From the NCBI RefSeq assembly GCF_963678635.1, contig NC_087069.1:42059883-42123882 (forward strand): DNA of 64,000 nucleotides, written 5' to 3'. Numbering within the stretch: position 1 is the first letter of the stretch; each line of letters starts with the position of its first letter. This document shows, in pieces, positions 1-12,059 of the stretch. The position numbers and the translations under genes were made by a program. Source of the DNA: Symsagittifera roscoffensis (taxonomy: Eukaryota > Xenacoelomorpha > Acoela > Convolutidae). The notes below the pieces were generated by a model. It was not told the DNA's origin. It made no database searches and was given only the letters and a program-made list of their open reading frames with translations.

Positions 1-85
1 AAAAATTTCGTCTAGCACTGATATGCTTCAGATTGCTACGTTTACTAAAAAAAATTACAAGTTTCGAAACAAAAAAATTCTTAAG
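1..85. repeat. Repeat end, copy 1 of dispersed AT-rich repeat
   Basis: The first 85 bases match 2,460-2,545 closely: both share the core TAGCACTGATATG, then CAGATTGCTACGTTTACT and a following AAGTTTCGAAA stretch. The copy at 2.06-2.55 kb is longer, so the window probably begins inside a third copy of the same repeat. Family not recognised. Confidence 0.75.
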
Positions 86-89
86 TAAC

Positions 90-2055
90 AACAGTACAAA
101 ATTGCAAAAAGGAATACCTGCATTTAATCTTGGACATATGGTATTGTAATATTCGTTATAGTCTTTGATTTGTTGCGGTAAATTTTGATTTTTTAATTCT
201 TAGAACATTTGGAGTAGGAGAACTCTTCTCAAATTCCTGCTTGAGTTTTTGTCGGAAATTTAGGTTGTTTTTGAACCAATTGGAGGATTGCCACCTATTG
301 CAGGCTTAGTGGAAAGCACAGACAAAAATTGATAAGCACATGAGAGAATGTGCGACAGGTATAACAGTCTAATACTGCGAATCCTGACGAATAGAGAACA
401 GATTATCCTCAAAAAACCAAAAAAAAAACTTTTTTTCTGACTGTTTTTTTTTTTGAAAAATGGGAGTTTTTTCAACGGAATACTTTCCAGAGCCGATGAA
501 GGCTTCTCAAATGTCAATTGAGAGCTTCTCAAGACAGTATCGCCTGGCATCAAACGAAATTGGAGTACCCATGAAATTTTTTTCCGCGGTCAGCTTAGGA
601 CAAGTGTTATGTTTAATTCACCAAAGTAGCTGTCTTTCACATTTTGTTAAAATTAGAAATGTCAGTAGATTTTTCATTCTAAACTCACAGACTCTAGCGT
701 AAGAACCTGCGAATTGTAACATTAAAATTTAATGGAGATCAAAACTTGAAAAATATCTTGAATCTTGATTCAGATAGACTGATAGATTTCCGATCTCAAA
801 TCGTTCCATATGGTCCCTTTTTTGTGTACCCGTAAAATTCAAAACTGGAGCATGACAAATGTTTTTGCCCGGACCAATTATGTTTGTTTTGTCTCGATGT
901 TTCCAACTCAATCGTCTAAAAACAATTATATCGGGTACAGCGTCCGAATTTGGACCACCATTTTTGACATATTTCCCCAGTAGCTCCACAGTCAGAAAGT
1001 TTGGAAGTTTTATTCAAAACAAAATTGTTTGTTTTTTTTTCGAGAAAATGACCCAAATGAAAAAAAATCGTCAACATTTTCTTGCCTGGGTACAATTTCT
1101 CCGCAGATGGTTGAAATCCACATTTTTTGTATAAAGCACTTTCTAGCAGCCAAAGAGTTTGGATCTGCAATTCGAAATTTTCTTAGTGTTTCCTTCCTAT
1201 TTTTTTCTCGATTTTGATGGAAAACCTGGTCCTGAAGTCTTCTAAGATTACCTAGATTTGAAATCCCCATATCGTAAAGTCCTCAAACTACGTCAATCGT
1301 TTTTAGGTCACTAGATTCGATTCTTCCTAAAGCATAAGTTTGGTTAAGATTAATTTATAACAACAAAAAGCCTTTGAGTAGAGTGTTTGAATTAATGACC
1401 AGTTTGATGATTCACTACATCTAATGATCTGCAAAAACCACAATTCTAAGGTCTAAACCACCATTCAATCGGCAAATTGGATCTATAGGGCTTAAGAATT
1501 AAGAGTACGAGATTATTGACACCGAATACGAGCAAACTCTATTGAAGCCTCAAAATTGAAGTCAGAAATGGGCAATCCCCGGGATGTTAGAACCAAGTTA
1601 CGGTATATTCCAACGTCACATATGACTCAAACACAAACAGCTTTTAAGCTAAATAAATTCGGCAACTTTTTCAACACTAGCAAAAACTTTAACTATCTCA
1701 CAGCATTTTAACCTCCTGAAGTATGTATCATGAATGTCTCTCGTTGTAAGAAAACACCTAGTATACCTCCTGGAGAATTACTAAGCAAATTTGGGCTCTT
1801 CACCCAATTTTTCTAAAATTACACAACGATATCTGTGTATTGCTAAACTACATGAGTTACTCAGTTTTGTGAATATTTGGCTTTTTCCTATTATGGCCCA
1901 TTTCAAAGCAGTATGTAGCTTTTTCCCCTTTGTTCAAGAACAACCATGTATGGTACCAACAAATTTAGGCTCCTTACCCAACTGCAAATTTTCCCTCACA
2001 ACTTTCGATTGCTACAAAATTTGGTATGCGGACTAATTACTGATTATTAATTTTT
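90..2055. other. AT-rich spacer, no gene seen
   Basis: About 2 kb with homopolymer A and T runs and only short, mutually overlapping open frames on both strands. None shows a recognisable motif or a codon pattern that differs from chance. I see no RNA gene or terminal repeat here. Confidence 0.6.
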
Positions 2056-2061
2056 AAAAAC

Positions 2062-2545
2062 TAATTATTTCCTCGAAAATAGCTCCAGGCGCTAAAATGA
2101 TGACAGTGACAAAAACTTGTGCAAACTCTTGGGAAATTTGGATGACCATAAAAAGGACTTAGACAAGAAAGTTTTGTCCAAAAGAAAAGAGATTAGGGAC
2201 ATAAACAGGTCATCCGTCGCGAACTTCGATCCATTAGAGGAAACTATATGGATTTAAATCAACCAATGTTGTAAGCCACAGAGGACAGGGTAACAAAAAA
2301 TGTAATGGAGATGACCGAATGTTCCGAACATAGAGTTAGATCGTCAAAGCAAGATCTGGTGTTGATGAAAAACTGCTCTGAAAAACTGGGGATACAATTT
2401 TCACGCATGAACAAAAGATTCATAAAGGAAAAGATGATGTGTCCCTCTCAATGATAACACCAAAAAATTCCGTTTAGCACTGATATGTTTCAGATTGCTA
2501 CGTTTACTAAAAAAGATTACAAGTTTCGAAATAAAAAATTCCTAT
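2062..2545. repeat. Dispersed repeat copy A, coding-like
   Basis: Matches the stretch at 3,525-3,930 over about 400 bases, sharing CCTCGAAAA, GATCCATTAGAGGAAA, GACAGGGT and GATACAATTTTC landmarks in the same order, with many indels. Its end matches window positions 1-85. Translation gives a short charged helix-like pattern (DLDKK, SKRE/SKRK, PLEE) in both copies, as in the coiled-coil head of a gag protein, but no family can be named. Probably a very old retroelement fragment. Confidence 0.6.
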
Positions 2546-3524
2546 TTAAGTTAACCAGTTTTTTTTACATTTATCTGTTGTATGCTTTGTCATTCTAAAT
2601 TTTCACTGTCTCAGCTTTCCATTCCTTTTTGAGGGTAGAATGAACTTAGCCAGAGGTTTAATATGGCTAACGACAAAGTATAAATTTTGTTGACGTAGGC
2701 TCCAACTGAGTACAAGGACTTAAATACAATCAAGCAGGGGTGATCACAACCAGGGAATTTTAACTCAATTGAACAAAAATCCTTTGCAATTGTAAAGTCT
2801 TGGAATTCGTAAAAAGATCTTTCAGTTGCTTGGATCAAAATGTTTAACTAAAGAAATGAAGTTCATCGATTTTCTTCTTTTGCATTGATTCAAGTGTTTG
2901 CTGTTGCTTAAGACCACTGGCAACCGAATATTTTCCTTTATACTGGTATTTGAAATCAAGATTTATCAAATTTATCATAAGCTGGAAGGAAATATTGACG
3001 GTGAAAAAAAACGCAAAAGAAACTGCTGAAAAATAGTAATGTTGATTTCTTTAGAGAAGCAATAAATGAACCCAAAAGTTTTTATAGAGAGTTTTCAGAC
3101 CCATCGTTTAAACTTCGTCAGGAAGACCGCCATGCTAAAAAAGAAATGGGCAGATCAAAAGTTTTCAGTGAACATGCTATACACCGGAAACCAAACCGGA
3201 AAGAAACTGGATCCAGGTAGGTCATAAAGGGAACAGCAGATGGATAAGGAGGTTCACAGGGCTCAGATTTCTCACTTGATCCATGATGAAAATGCAACGC
3301 TACCTTCAAGCACACCAGACTTATCGACTTCCATGATGGTAGATGCCAAGATGGTAGATGATGGGAGACGTAAAGAGCAACCTTGTCTGACAAGCAAGAA
3401 ATCATTGATATTGAGGAAAAAATCAAAATGCCGGGTTTTGGGAAGTTATAGCTGAGCCAGGGTTTCATTAACAGATATCGCGAAGGCCTAATAAGTCTGA
3501 AAAATCAGTCAGAATCTTCAACGG

Positions 3525-3930
3525 TACCTACTTCCTCGAAAACAGCTCCGGGCGCTAACGCGATAACAATGAATACAATGAGGGCAGTCTCGAGCACAGT
3601 ACAGTTCGACATGATCTTATTCCTTGGCGTGTTCGATGATGGTACACATGACTTAGACAAGAAATTGGAGTCCAAAAGAGAGGGGACACAGGACAGAATG
3701 AGGTCATGCTTCGCGAACATCGATCCATTAGAGGAAAGGTTATCGTTTCAAATCATCCAAATCCAAAGGTGCAAGCCACGGGGGACAGGGTGATAAAATT
3801 GACACGGAGCTGATAGAAGCTTCCAAACAGAGAGGTATGTCAATAAAGCAAGATCCGAAAAAATTGCTATGAAAAACTGGAGATACAATTTTCGGGCATG
3901 GACAGAAGAATAATATAGGCGAAGAAGGAG
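3525..3930. repeat. Dispersed repeat copy B, coding-like
   Basis: Diverged second copy of the stretch at 2,062-2,460, in direct orientation. It keeps the charged DLDKKLESKREG-type pattern on the plus strand at about 3,655-3,690. The flanks on either side do not match between copies, so the repeat unit is about 400 bases as preserved. Family unknown. Confidence 0.6.
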
Positions 3931-5440
3931 TCGGAGAGAAGTTTAGCGTTATTTCTTCAGAAATTTCGCATATAACATCAATGATGATTTTGTAAGCAGC
4001 ACACAATAAGTCGAGATCAAACTCTGAAAGAAGAGCGGGATCAAGGAAAAACAGTACTGAAAGAGCAATGTTCGAGGACGACAAGATCAGAACAGATGTC
4101 TGGGAACATGAGGGCCATAATCGAATACGATGTCCCTGTTAAAAATCTTATGTCAAACTCGGCACCGGATTCTACAGTAAGAGGGTACATTTGAAAAGAC
4201 GGTAAATTGACCAGATGTTCGGCACAGGCTCTCGATAGGACAGTGGACACTGCAAGGCCGGAATAGATTTTTGGGACACTGCTGAACCGGTTTGGATCTG
4301 GCTTATAAGGCAATCAATTAATGAATCGCTTTCAAAAACAAAGTCATCGGTAAGATGAGATATTCGACCCATTCTTAGATGAGCAGAAAGACTTCAAAGA
4401 CGAAGTGACTTGGAATATCCAGCCGCGCTTCATATCAGTCTTGACTTCTCGGCTGTATTTAACAGTTAATGATCACATGTCAATTTTTGCAGGACATCTC
4501 GTGCGTTTCCAGCAGAACTTGGTCCGGAGATTTTTCAAAGCTTTCTCCTTACTCATCGAAGACAAGCAATGTCTGCAAAAGCGTCGATGAAGTATGTAAT
4601 AAGGAGAGAGAGGATCACCTGTACACTTCTTTCTGCTGCAATCGAGAAACCAATGCGCCCCGGTGCCTTAGTTGAGACAAATATTTGCAAAACAAAAAGA
4701 TTAGTTGCGAGAGTTTGAGCAAATATAAGCAAACAAGACAGATTTGGACTATGAATTAGGGGGAACAAGAAAACGAAGAAAAAGATATCGATAGCAAACT
4801 GACTCTTCCGCGGGATCGGATGAAGCAATGAATGCCGGCCCCTTGCATAGCTCTTTTCACTTTCCTTCTTCTGTTTTACAAAGACCTGGAGTGAACCTAG
4901 AAGATCCTTTTAACCTTATTAACTAAGATTTAGCTTAGATTGTAAAACTCAATAATGGGAAGCACATACCGAGGGTCCCAAAAGCAAACATGGGGAAGAC
5001 CTCTGAGATCTACCCTTTTAAATAAACGAGAAAAAATCTGAACCATACCTCGCGAGATCGTTTTTATGTTAGCCATTTAGCGGGAGTATGGAAACTTTTT
5101 TATGTGAGTAAAATTAAAAAACTGTAGAAAACACCTATCTGATTTGAACATGGACTCCTGACAGGCAGACTAAATTGTCGTCAGTGTCTGACGAGTATGT
5201 ACCAATCGGCAATTGACAGAATTTTTCCATTTTAAGTTTTCAAACACACATGTTCAAACCGGCAGTAAATAACTTTTTTCATTGGCGTCTGAACGTCGAC
5301 GGCGACAAGAATGAAAAGTTGATTTACAGATACTATTGATCTGAGGCTGTTTCATACTGCAGAAAGACCCGGAGTTGGATTCATAGTAATTACTCAGAAC
5401 TAAGAAATGAAAAAAGAAAACGGTTTGAAATCTTGATGTA
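3931..5440. other. Degraded coding-like stretch and spacer
   Basis: From 3,931 to about 4,850 base composition is richer in G and A than the flanks and short charged segments appear on the plus strand, as expected of a decayed continuation of the repeat at 3,525. No domain is recognisable. From 4,850 to 5,440 there is AT-rich spacer with nothing I can support. Confidence 0.35.
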
Positions 5441-5449
5441 TAGACCACC

Positions 5450-5895
5450 TTGTTTTGGCCTTGCGCTTATTAACTTTCTTGTTTCTTCTTTATTAAAACT
5501 ATTATGTTGTTTTTCTGATTAGAACTCTTTGTCGAATTCTGGAAACTGTTTTTCTGAGTTTGGTATCACTGAGCCACAAGGATTAACTCTAAACTAAAGA
5601 AAGCTTTAGGGCTAGGTTCATAATTTCGCGTCCTTGATCAATTGGCCGTTAGCATTAATGTTTCTCTGGTCGTGTGCGACGTTTTGAATGACTCTTACAC
5701 AAAGTAACTCGTAGAAAAACCGATGTTCTTCAAGAAAAGAAACTGACTGAGTTGAATAGATATTAATATCAATTTTCTGCTCTGATATCAAAGCGACTTT
5801 CAACTGCTTCAAAAACAAGGTTGTTCCAAGAGAAATGGAACAGTTAGAATATATGCAGATAACGAATTATTGTTCAAAGAGCTCATCATCAACAA
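5450..5895. repeat. Direct repeat, copy 1 (about 450 bp)
   Basis: Shares with 6,912-7,360 a long series of landmarks in order: GGCCTTGCGC, CACTGAGCCACAA, GCGTCCTTGATCAATTGGC, GTAGAAAAACCGATGTTC, TGACTGAGTTGAATAG and TTTCAACTGCTTCAAAAAC. By eye identity is about 80%. If the MITE at 6,035-6,769 is removed, the two copies lie about 730 bases apart, which fits an old tandem duplication that was later interrupted. Confidence 0.8.
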
Positions 5896-6034
5896 TCAAA
5901 ATTAGAACAATTAATGATTTTCAAGACATCTACAAAATTGCAGCACACTCGAGCGAATCCAAAGTTTTAAATTTGTCAGCGATATAAAGAAATTTGTGAA
6001 GCGAGCAGCAAAACTAGCGCAAAATGTAACAGAA

Positions 6035-6769
6035 TACAGTGCTGATTTAAATTGACCGGACAAAACGCGTTAAACTTGAAATTTAAAACCCGTTTTTCTC
6101 AAATTGGGTTGAGTTTAGGAGAAAACTTATGAAGACAAAACTTGCTTAAAATTTTAGCAGAATTAATATGGTGTAATTTGTTTTGCGAATTTCGGGCCCA
6201 AATTTTTACCCCAAAAATGGGTTATGTTGGCTTTTCTTAGTTAATCAAAAATTACGCCGAAAACACCCGGCCGATCACAAAAATAATTATATCAAAGTGA
6301 GCCCATTACGTAGCCCAACAAACTTTATGAAGGGTGTTTTCTCCAAAATATTGTATAAGTTAATTCATTTTTGTTTGATAGACAAAAAAGGTCATTTTTA
6401 CTATATAAAATATCAAATTTTTATTTAAAAACAATTTTTAAACAATTTGCAATTTTTTTTGGAGAAAACACCCTTCATAAAGTTTGTTGGGCTACGTAAT
6501 AGGCTCACTTTGATATAATTATTTTTGTGATCGGCCGGGTATTTTCGGCGTAATTTTTGATTAACTTAGAAAAGCCAACATAACCCATTTTTGGGGTAAA
6601 ATTTTGGGCCCGAAATTCGCAAAACAAATTACACCATATTAATTCTGTTAAAATTTTAAGCAAGTTTTGTCTTCATAAGTTTTCTCCTAAACTCAACCCA
6701 ATTAGAGAAAAACGGGTTTTAAATTTCAAGTTTAACGCATTTGTCCGGTTAATTTAAATCAGCACTGTA
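6035..6769. mobile_element. Foldback MITE of Tc1/mariner type with TA target duplication
   Basis: Two long inverted arms, 6,037-6,348 and 6,457-6,767, are near-perfect reverse complements around a 108-base AT-rich centre. The outer ends read TA-CAGTGCTGATTTAAATT and its complement, and each is bordered by TA. A TA target duplication and a terminus beginning CAGTG are typical of Tc1/mariner elements. There is no transposase, so it is non-autonomous and would have moved with an enzyme supplied elsewhere. The arms differ at only a few positions, so it is young compared with its surroundings. The open frame over its left arm is a by-product of the repeat. Confidence 0.88.
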
Positions 6770-6911
6770 GTCTCTAAGTGTCACAATTTGTTGATTGTTT
6801 GTACATAAAGGATGTTTATCAGCATATAAAGAAAAACGGTCATTGTGATATGAAAACCAATTTACCGCAAGGACCTAGCAGAAGTTGCAGATTAAACTGA
6901 TGTGAAGAAGG

Positions 6912-7360
6912 TTAATATGGCCTTGCGCATATTAACCTTCTTGTTAGTATGCCTTTTGTTTAATTAAGTCCACTCCTATTTTTTACGGGTTAGAACTATT
7001 TTTCGTAGCCTGTTAACTTTTTTTCTTAGAGTGATAATCACTGAGCCACAAAGGATTAACTCTAAACGTAATAACGTTCAAAGCAAGGTTCATAATTGCG
7101 CGTCCTTGATCAATTGGCTATAAACATTAAAGTTTTTCTGGTCGTTTGCGACGTTTTGAATCACACTTAGACAAAATGACCCGTAGAAAAACCGATGTTC
7201 TTCAAGAAAAGAAAGTGACTGAGTTGAATAGATATTAAAATTAATTTACTGATCTGGTATCAAATCTGCTTTCAACTGCTTCAAAAACAGGTTGTTCCAA
7301 AAGAAACAGAATAGATAGAATTTATGCAGACAACAAAATTTTTAAGGAGATCATCAGCAA
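6912..7360. repeat. Direct repeat, copy 2 (about 450 bp)
   Basis: Second copy of the stretch at 5,450-5,895, in the same orientation, with several small indels. The match fades after the AACAATCA shared end near 7,365. No coding capacity is evident. Confidence 0.8.
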
Positions 7361-7385
7361 CAATCAGTATTGTTCACCCAAACGA

Positions 7386-7440
7386 ACAGTATATATATAT
7401 ATATACAGTATATATATATATATATACAGTATATATCCAA
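7386..7440. repeat. (TA)n microsatellite with ACAG interruptions
   Basis: Three ACAGTATATA units, each followed by alternating TA. It accounts for the tyrosine/isoleucine-rich minus-strand open frame over this stretch, which is not a gene. Confidence 0.9.
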
Positions 7441-8220
7441 ATATATGTTGAATAGGCTTATACCAAAGTTTTTTTTTCAACAGACTAACATGGTATTCAA
7501 CAAATTTTTTCCGTAAAGTTAGTTGCTTTAGAGGTGAGTGCTTGCACACCGAATCAACCGTGGCTATGAACAAAACCTTACATGCTACTATAAAGAGCGA
7601 GAATGAAAGAAAAACCCTCAGGTGAAAATTTAGTGTTAGCATAACAATTTCGACAAATGATATTCTGATCACACTGAGAGCATTTAACTATAAGACTACT
7701 ATCAAAAATATACGGGATAATCAGGAATAACACCAATCCCCAATCCAATTATCACTGCATGAAAAAAAGGAAAAAAAGCTACGTGAACGTTTTAAAATTA
7801 GCCGAACAAAAAAGTGGTCGAAACAAACTCATATATCGATAATTTGTTTCTCAACTCAAACTCTAATGAACATCTGCAATATCTGCGCGGATGTTTTTTT
7901 GTTTTTTCTTCTTCTCTACAAGAAATCGGTAAAAGCGTCATATCACCGTAGAAATTTACTGAAAAAATTTTGGCCGGCTTTAATTAGCACAATAAATTAT
8001 TAATTAAATTTCTGATTTAAGTTTTGATGTCTCCTTGCCGACAAATTCAAAATCAAATTGCAAAATAAAAACTATCGTATTGATTCTGTAAAAAGAAACA
8101 TAATTTTTCTTCTCACATTTATATCAACATATACATCACAACTAGCATTCTGGACCGATCATTCAAAAGCATGTATCAGAACAAAATCATAATAATTGTG
8201 TCTTACCTCATTCGAGGCTT
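7441..8220. other. AT-rich spacer, no gene seen
   Basis: Short overlapping open frames only; no repeat or motif that I can support. Confidence 0.55.
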
Positions 8221-8227
8221 GTAAACA

Positions 8228-8400
8228 AATTTGCGACCATCGCGAATCAAAGTTGGTGAGTCGCGAACCAAAAGAGATCAGTCGCGACTTTGCGCGAAAA
8301 AAAATTTTCAGCGCATTTATCGCGACTCAAAAAAGCGAAATTGCGAAAAACTTCACTCGTTCTTTTGCAACCTATACAATGTTTAGCCGCGACTTTGAGC
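8228..8400. repeat. Cluster of TCGCGA-type palindromic motifs
   Basis: The motif TCGCGA or a one-base variant occurs at least five times in about 170 bases (ATCGCGAAT, GTCGCGAAC, GTCGCGACT, ATCGCGACT, CCGCGACT), in a region that is otherwise AT-rich and CG-poor. It could be a degenerate short tandem repeat or a cluster of protein-binding sites. There is no gene immediately next to it. Confidence 0.55.
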
Positions 8401-8583
8401 ACACAGGAAATTTCAAAAAATATGTTGTCCATTTAAAAAAAAGATACTCCTCAATTTTACTATCAATATCAATTAGTTATCAGTTATGCTTTAGGATTGA
8501 TACTTTGTGTTGATGTTTTATCATACAGAATTAATTTTATTAAGGGCAAAGCTCGAAGACCAAAAAAGAGTTCTTCGAACTCG

Positions 8584-8930
8584 TTTTTTTCTCTCCTAAA
8601 AAGGATGCTTTTTGTTGCGTTCTTCAGAGAAAGTGAGAAAAACTTATGCAATTTTTTTTGGTGTTCAGTACATGTTTGGCTTGTTTACGGGGGTTTTTGA
8701 AAAAGCTATTAGTAAGCGAGCAAAAGGTTTTGTTGTTCGGAGCTTAATGATTTAAAAACAAGATAATTAACGCGCGTTATATAGTCTGTGTTAATGGTTG
8801 ATTCTGTTCAGAAAATTTCCAACACTTTCTGCATTCACTATCGGTTTATTTTGCTGTTTTTTTACCGATAAAGTCCCGGTAATTTGACCTTTTTAGAACC
8901 TGTTTTTTCTTGACCTACCAAACACCAACA
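8584..8930 (+). repeat. BEL/Pao 5' LTR
   Basis: Matches 40,494-40,695 and then 41,320-41,477, sharing TCTCTCCTAAAAAGGATGCTT, AATGATTTAAAAACAAG and TTGATTCTGTTCAGAAA. The outer edge is set by where similarity begins and the inner edge by where it fades near CCAACA, so each boundary is uncertain by about 10 bases. Confidence 0.8.
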
Positions 8931-10200
8931 AACGGTCGCGAATTAACCGATTTTGGTTAGACTCTGGTTCCAAAAACTAGAAAAAAACTCAGGTGGAAAA
9001 AAAGGTGGATTTACTTGAAACGACCTGACGACCGAGATTAAAGCCGAAAGTGACCTCTGCCGAAAGTCACTTCACGCTAAAAGAGGTGTGATGTTTTGGG
9101 ACGAATCTTTCGAACTACAGAGGTCTTTCAACAGGTATCGCGCAATCAGCAGAGGCCTATTACAGGTGTCGAAAAACGAAGAAAAATGTAGACCTGTCCA
9201 GATATCGCAAAAAGAAGGCCATGCATCGGAACTTGAGAAAGACCAAGCGATCGCTGTGTTTGCAGAAGGAGAAAAACTGGTTGCTACCGGAAGAGGTGAC
9301 CAGTAAGGAGTCCCAGGAATGACTTTCTGCAAAGTTTGTAAGCCTGTAGCTTGTCAAAACAGTAGTTTTACTCGCAAAAAATCATTAAGCTAATGTAAAT
9401 TTTAATGAGTTTGATTCTTATTGGTGATTGTTAGTTTACCCTAATCCAGAGTGCCTAAATATTAATTTTCATGTGCTTTACAACACACAAGAAAAGTAGC
9501 CTCTGTGTCGACATCATATTAAAAATAATCGAGCTCTCTTGCTGGATAAAATATTTAATATCCTAACTCAATAAAAATATAATATAATCACTATTACATA
9601 CTGTCAGCGCACTGGAATGCCGGATTTATATAATTTCCTAGATACAGCTGATTTATTGATATTAAAAATAACGAAAGATCTTATATAAAAAAAGCGACAG
9701 ATGAGCATGTATTTTGCCAATATGCTGAGCTTCACTGAAAATTGAAAACACTGAACACTTTCAAAATAGTCAAACGGTACTATAAAATTTTACGCCTTCT
9801 CAAAATTAAGAAGGCAAAGCCATCTAAGAAAAAACGTACAGCAGACACAAACCTCCGTCTAGCTGCCTTAGTAGCCCAGTCGAAGTAATTTGAATTATAA
9901 ACTAATTGTAAGCTAAATTTGTGACTAGTTCTGTTCCTTTTTCGATAACAGTAAATCCTAGGTTGGACTACCCCTCCCTTCTTATTAAAGTATAGTGTGA
10001 GGATCAACTTGCAACACCGGTTCATTCTGTGAAGGTGTCGGGATCGACATCACACTTGAATTGAACAAAAAAAAGATTCGGACAGTCCCTATTCAGACTT
10101 TTTCTAGCCTATTTTAAGTTGTAGTGTTGTCAGACAAGCACACTCTAACGATCAATAAGTGTTTTGAATGATGTAGAAGGTAAGAAAAGGAATTTTATCA
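8931..10200 (+). other. BEL/Pao leader region, no recognisable gene
   Basis: Between the 5' LTR and the first gag-like sequence. A plus-strand open frame at 9,088-9,306 is charged but matches no family that I know. At 1.2 kb this is long for a BEL leader and may hold a further small insertion, but I see no terminal repeats that prove one. Confidence 0.45.
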
Positions 10201-10209
10201 GCCTCAAAC

Positions 10210-11520
10210 TAACCTTAGAGACTCTCTCCAACCAAATGTAAGGGCAGTTAAAGTTAAAAAGCTGATCAGTCATTGCAAAGCAGCATTAGAAAACGCTATA
10301 AGAAAGAATGAGGAATTGTGTAGCATCGCTGATCACACTGTTGAGCCGAGTAAAGTGCTCAAGGATCTCGAATTGTGGTTGAAAAATACTACTGAAGCCC
10401 ACGATAATCTGACGGAAGAACCACAGAAGTATTGGAAATCGAGTGATATTTTGCGTTTGGATTCTGGAGATGAAAAATCACAAACCCTTCTTCGATCTTA
10501 AGCAGATCACTCCATTACACCTCAAAAGACTCTAAAGCTGCTTCGATGACCTCAAGTCAACGCACACGGGAACTAGTTACAGCAAAAATGCGTCGCGCGA
10601 GGAAATTGAAGTTGGAACTGGAAAACCTTGTCAAAGACAATCAAAGGAAGTTGATTGAGGCAACAATAGCAAAAACGGAGCTTAGAGACGATGAGTTGGA
10701 GATCTATACGGACATGAACAAAGTTGTTCTGCCATCAAGCTCCACAGGGTTTCCTCTCAGGCTGGAACGAAAAGCTGGGTGGATTTCGCTATCGAGAATC
10801 AGTCATCTCAGCCGACGACTGGTATAAACGTTGCCCCGCAAAATGATTTACAACCACACAAAAAAGTCAATTAGGTTGAATCATCTAACTAACCGTTCAC
10901 ATTTTGTCCGCAAAGTACTTCCATCTTTGTACGAACACGTTTCGACACAACAATTGCTCTCACGTCAGCATCATCTCTCCCCTCACGTCGAACTATTCCG
11001 GAACAACGCTTACATCGGCACCTGCCGCCAACTCCCCCACTTCAACAACTTTTGCCTCTTCAAAGGCAGGAAAATCATTGGAAGCTTCGCCTATGACAGC
11101 TCCAGTAAACGCATATGTTTCTCTCCGCATTCAAGTTTCGCTCAATTAAAATGATTAGCATCGGTAAAAACGACCCTTACTCGTCCGCATTTGGGTCATT
11201 ATATACCCAATATGAGTAATTCGAGTCTTGCTCCCTCAACATCTGCACTTGGTGGTGTTGCTAAAACTTGAGCACTACAGTTGGGACCTTTTGCACCCTT
11301 CACACCAATAAAGCAGCATTCAAAAAAAAAAACCCCAACTCAACGCGCGAATTTCTGCGCTGAGAGCAAAAATTTTTTTCTTGCTCTTCAAGGAAATCCC
11401 ATGTTTAGGAAACGCCATAAGCCGAAAAGATGTCCCAAACACGAATGCAAGAGCACGCGGAATGTGTTTTTGCATGAAAATGAGCGCAATTTTCCAGCGA
11501 GTCCCTAATCCGAAAAAAAG
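10210..11520 (+). pseudogene. BEL/Pao gag remnant
   Basis: The plus strand encodes charged helical segments typical of the N-terminal half of BEL gag: an AVKVKKLISHCKAAL-like start, then a TSSQRTRELVTAKMRRAR segment followed by a long Lys/Glu coiled coil. In this family that segment precedes the capsid part of gag. The capsid portion and a basic, Cys/His-containing piece near 11.4 kb are hardly recognisable. Identification rests on similarity to BEL gag as I remember it and on position just before the protease. Confidence 0.7.
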
Positions 11521-11639
11521 TCATCTGGCAGTGTTCTCCCGTAACTGCAGTTAATCCTGTAGTTAAAACACAATTAAAACCAAACGCACAAAAATCCATT
11601 TGTGCAACATCATTCAACAGTGTCAAAGGCCTATTGTAA

Positions 11640-11990
11640 TGCCTATCATAATAATTCTATCCAGTTCTTCCACTAACTACGAAACTAATGCACTCGCGTT
11701 ATGTGACTCAGCCTGCAGTTTGTCATCTCATATCACACTAGACTTAACCAGACAAGTGACAAAATTGAATTAATTGTAAATGGAATAGTTATTGCCACAG
11801 AACAAGTTGGCTTAACGGTCACATCTGAATTTATTCCAGAAATATATTTCTCTGTCTGCGCTTATATCAAAGATGACAAAAATATAGGTTCAAACACAAT
11901 CAATGTTTCCAAGCTGCAAGTGAAGAATCCTCAACTGGAACCTGTTTATCCTACCAAATACCGATATGCGAATGTACAAATGACATAAGA
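11640..11990 (+). pseudogene. BEL/Pao aspartic protease remnant
   Basis: The plus strand reads ETNALALCDSACS, the form taken by the catalytic Asp-Ser/Thr-Ala motif in BEL/Pao proteases (peptidase family A17, also annotated DUF1758), followed by SKLQVKNPQLEPVYPTKY-like sequence that links to the reverse transcriptase. It would have processed the Gag-Pol polyprotein. Confidence 0.72.
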
Positions 11991-12059
11991 GCAAGATATC
12001 TATGAGTATATCCGACCCCTGAATATTGCCAGGATGAAAGTCTACAATCTCGTTTCGCC

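Noticed and set aside
3118-3468. 116-codon minus-strand gene
   Set aside because: Composition fits the antisense of decayed coding-like sequence; no motif, and a plus-strand frame overlaps.
6035-6769. CRISPR-like or rRNA structure
   Set aside because: The palindrome is a two-armed foldback with TA duplications, with no repeated spacer pattern and no rRNA similarity.
7364-7672. Membrane protein on the minus strand
   Set aside because: The Tyr/Ile repeats come from the (TA)n microsatellite.
8196-8513. 105-codon plus-strand gene
   Set aside because: The frame spans the TCGCGA cluster and AT-rich DNA, with overlapping frames on the other strand and no motif.
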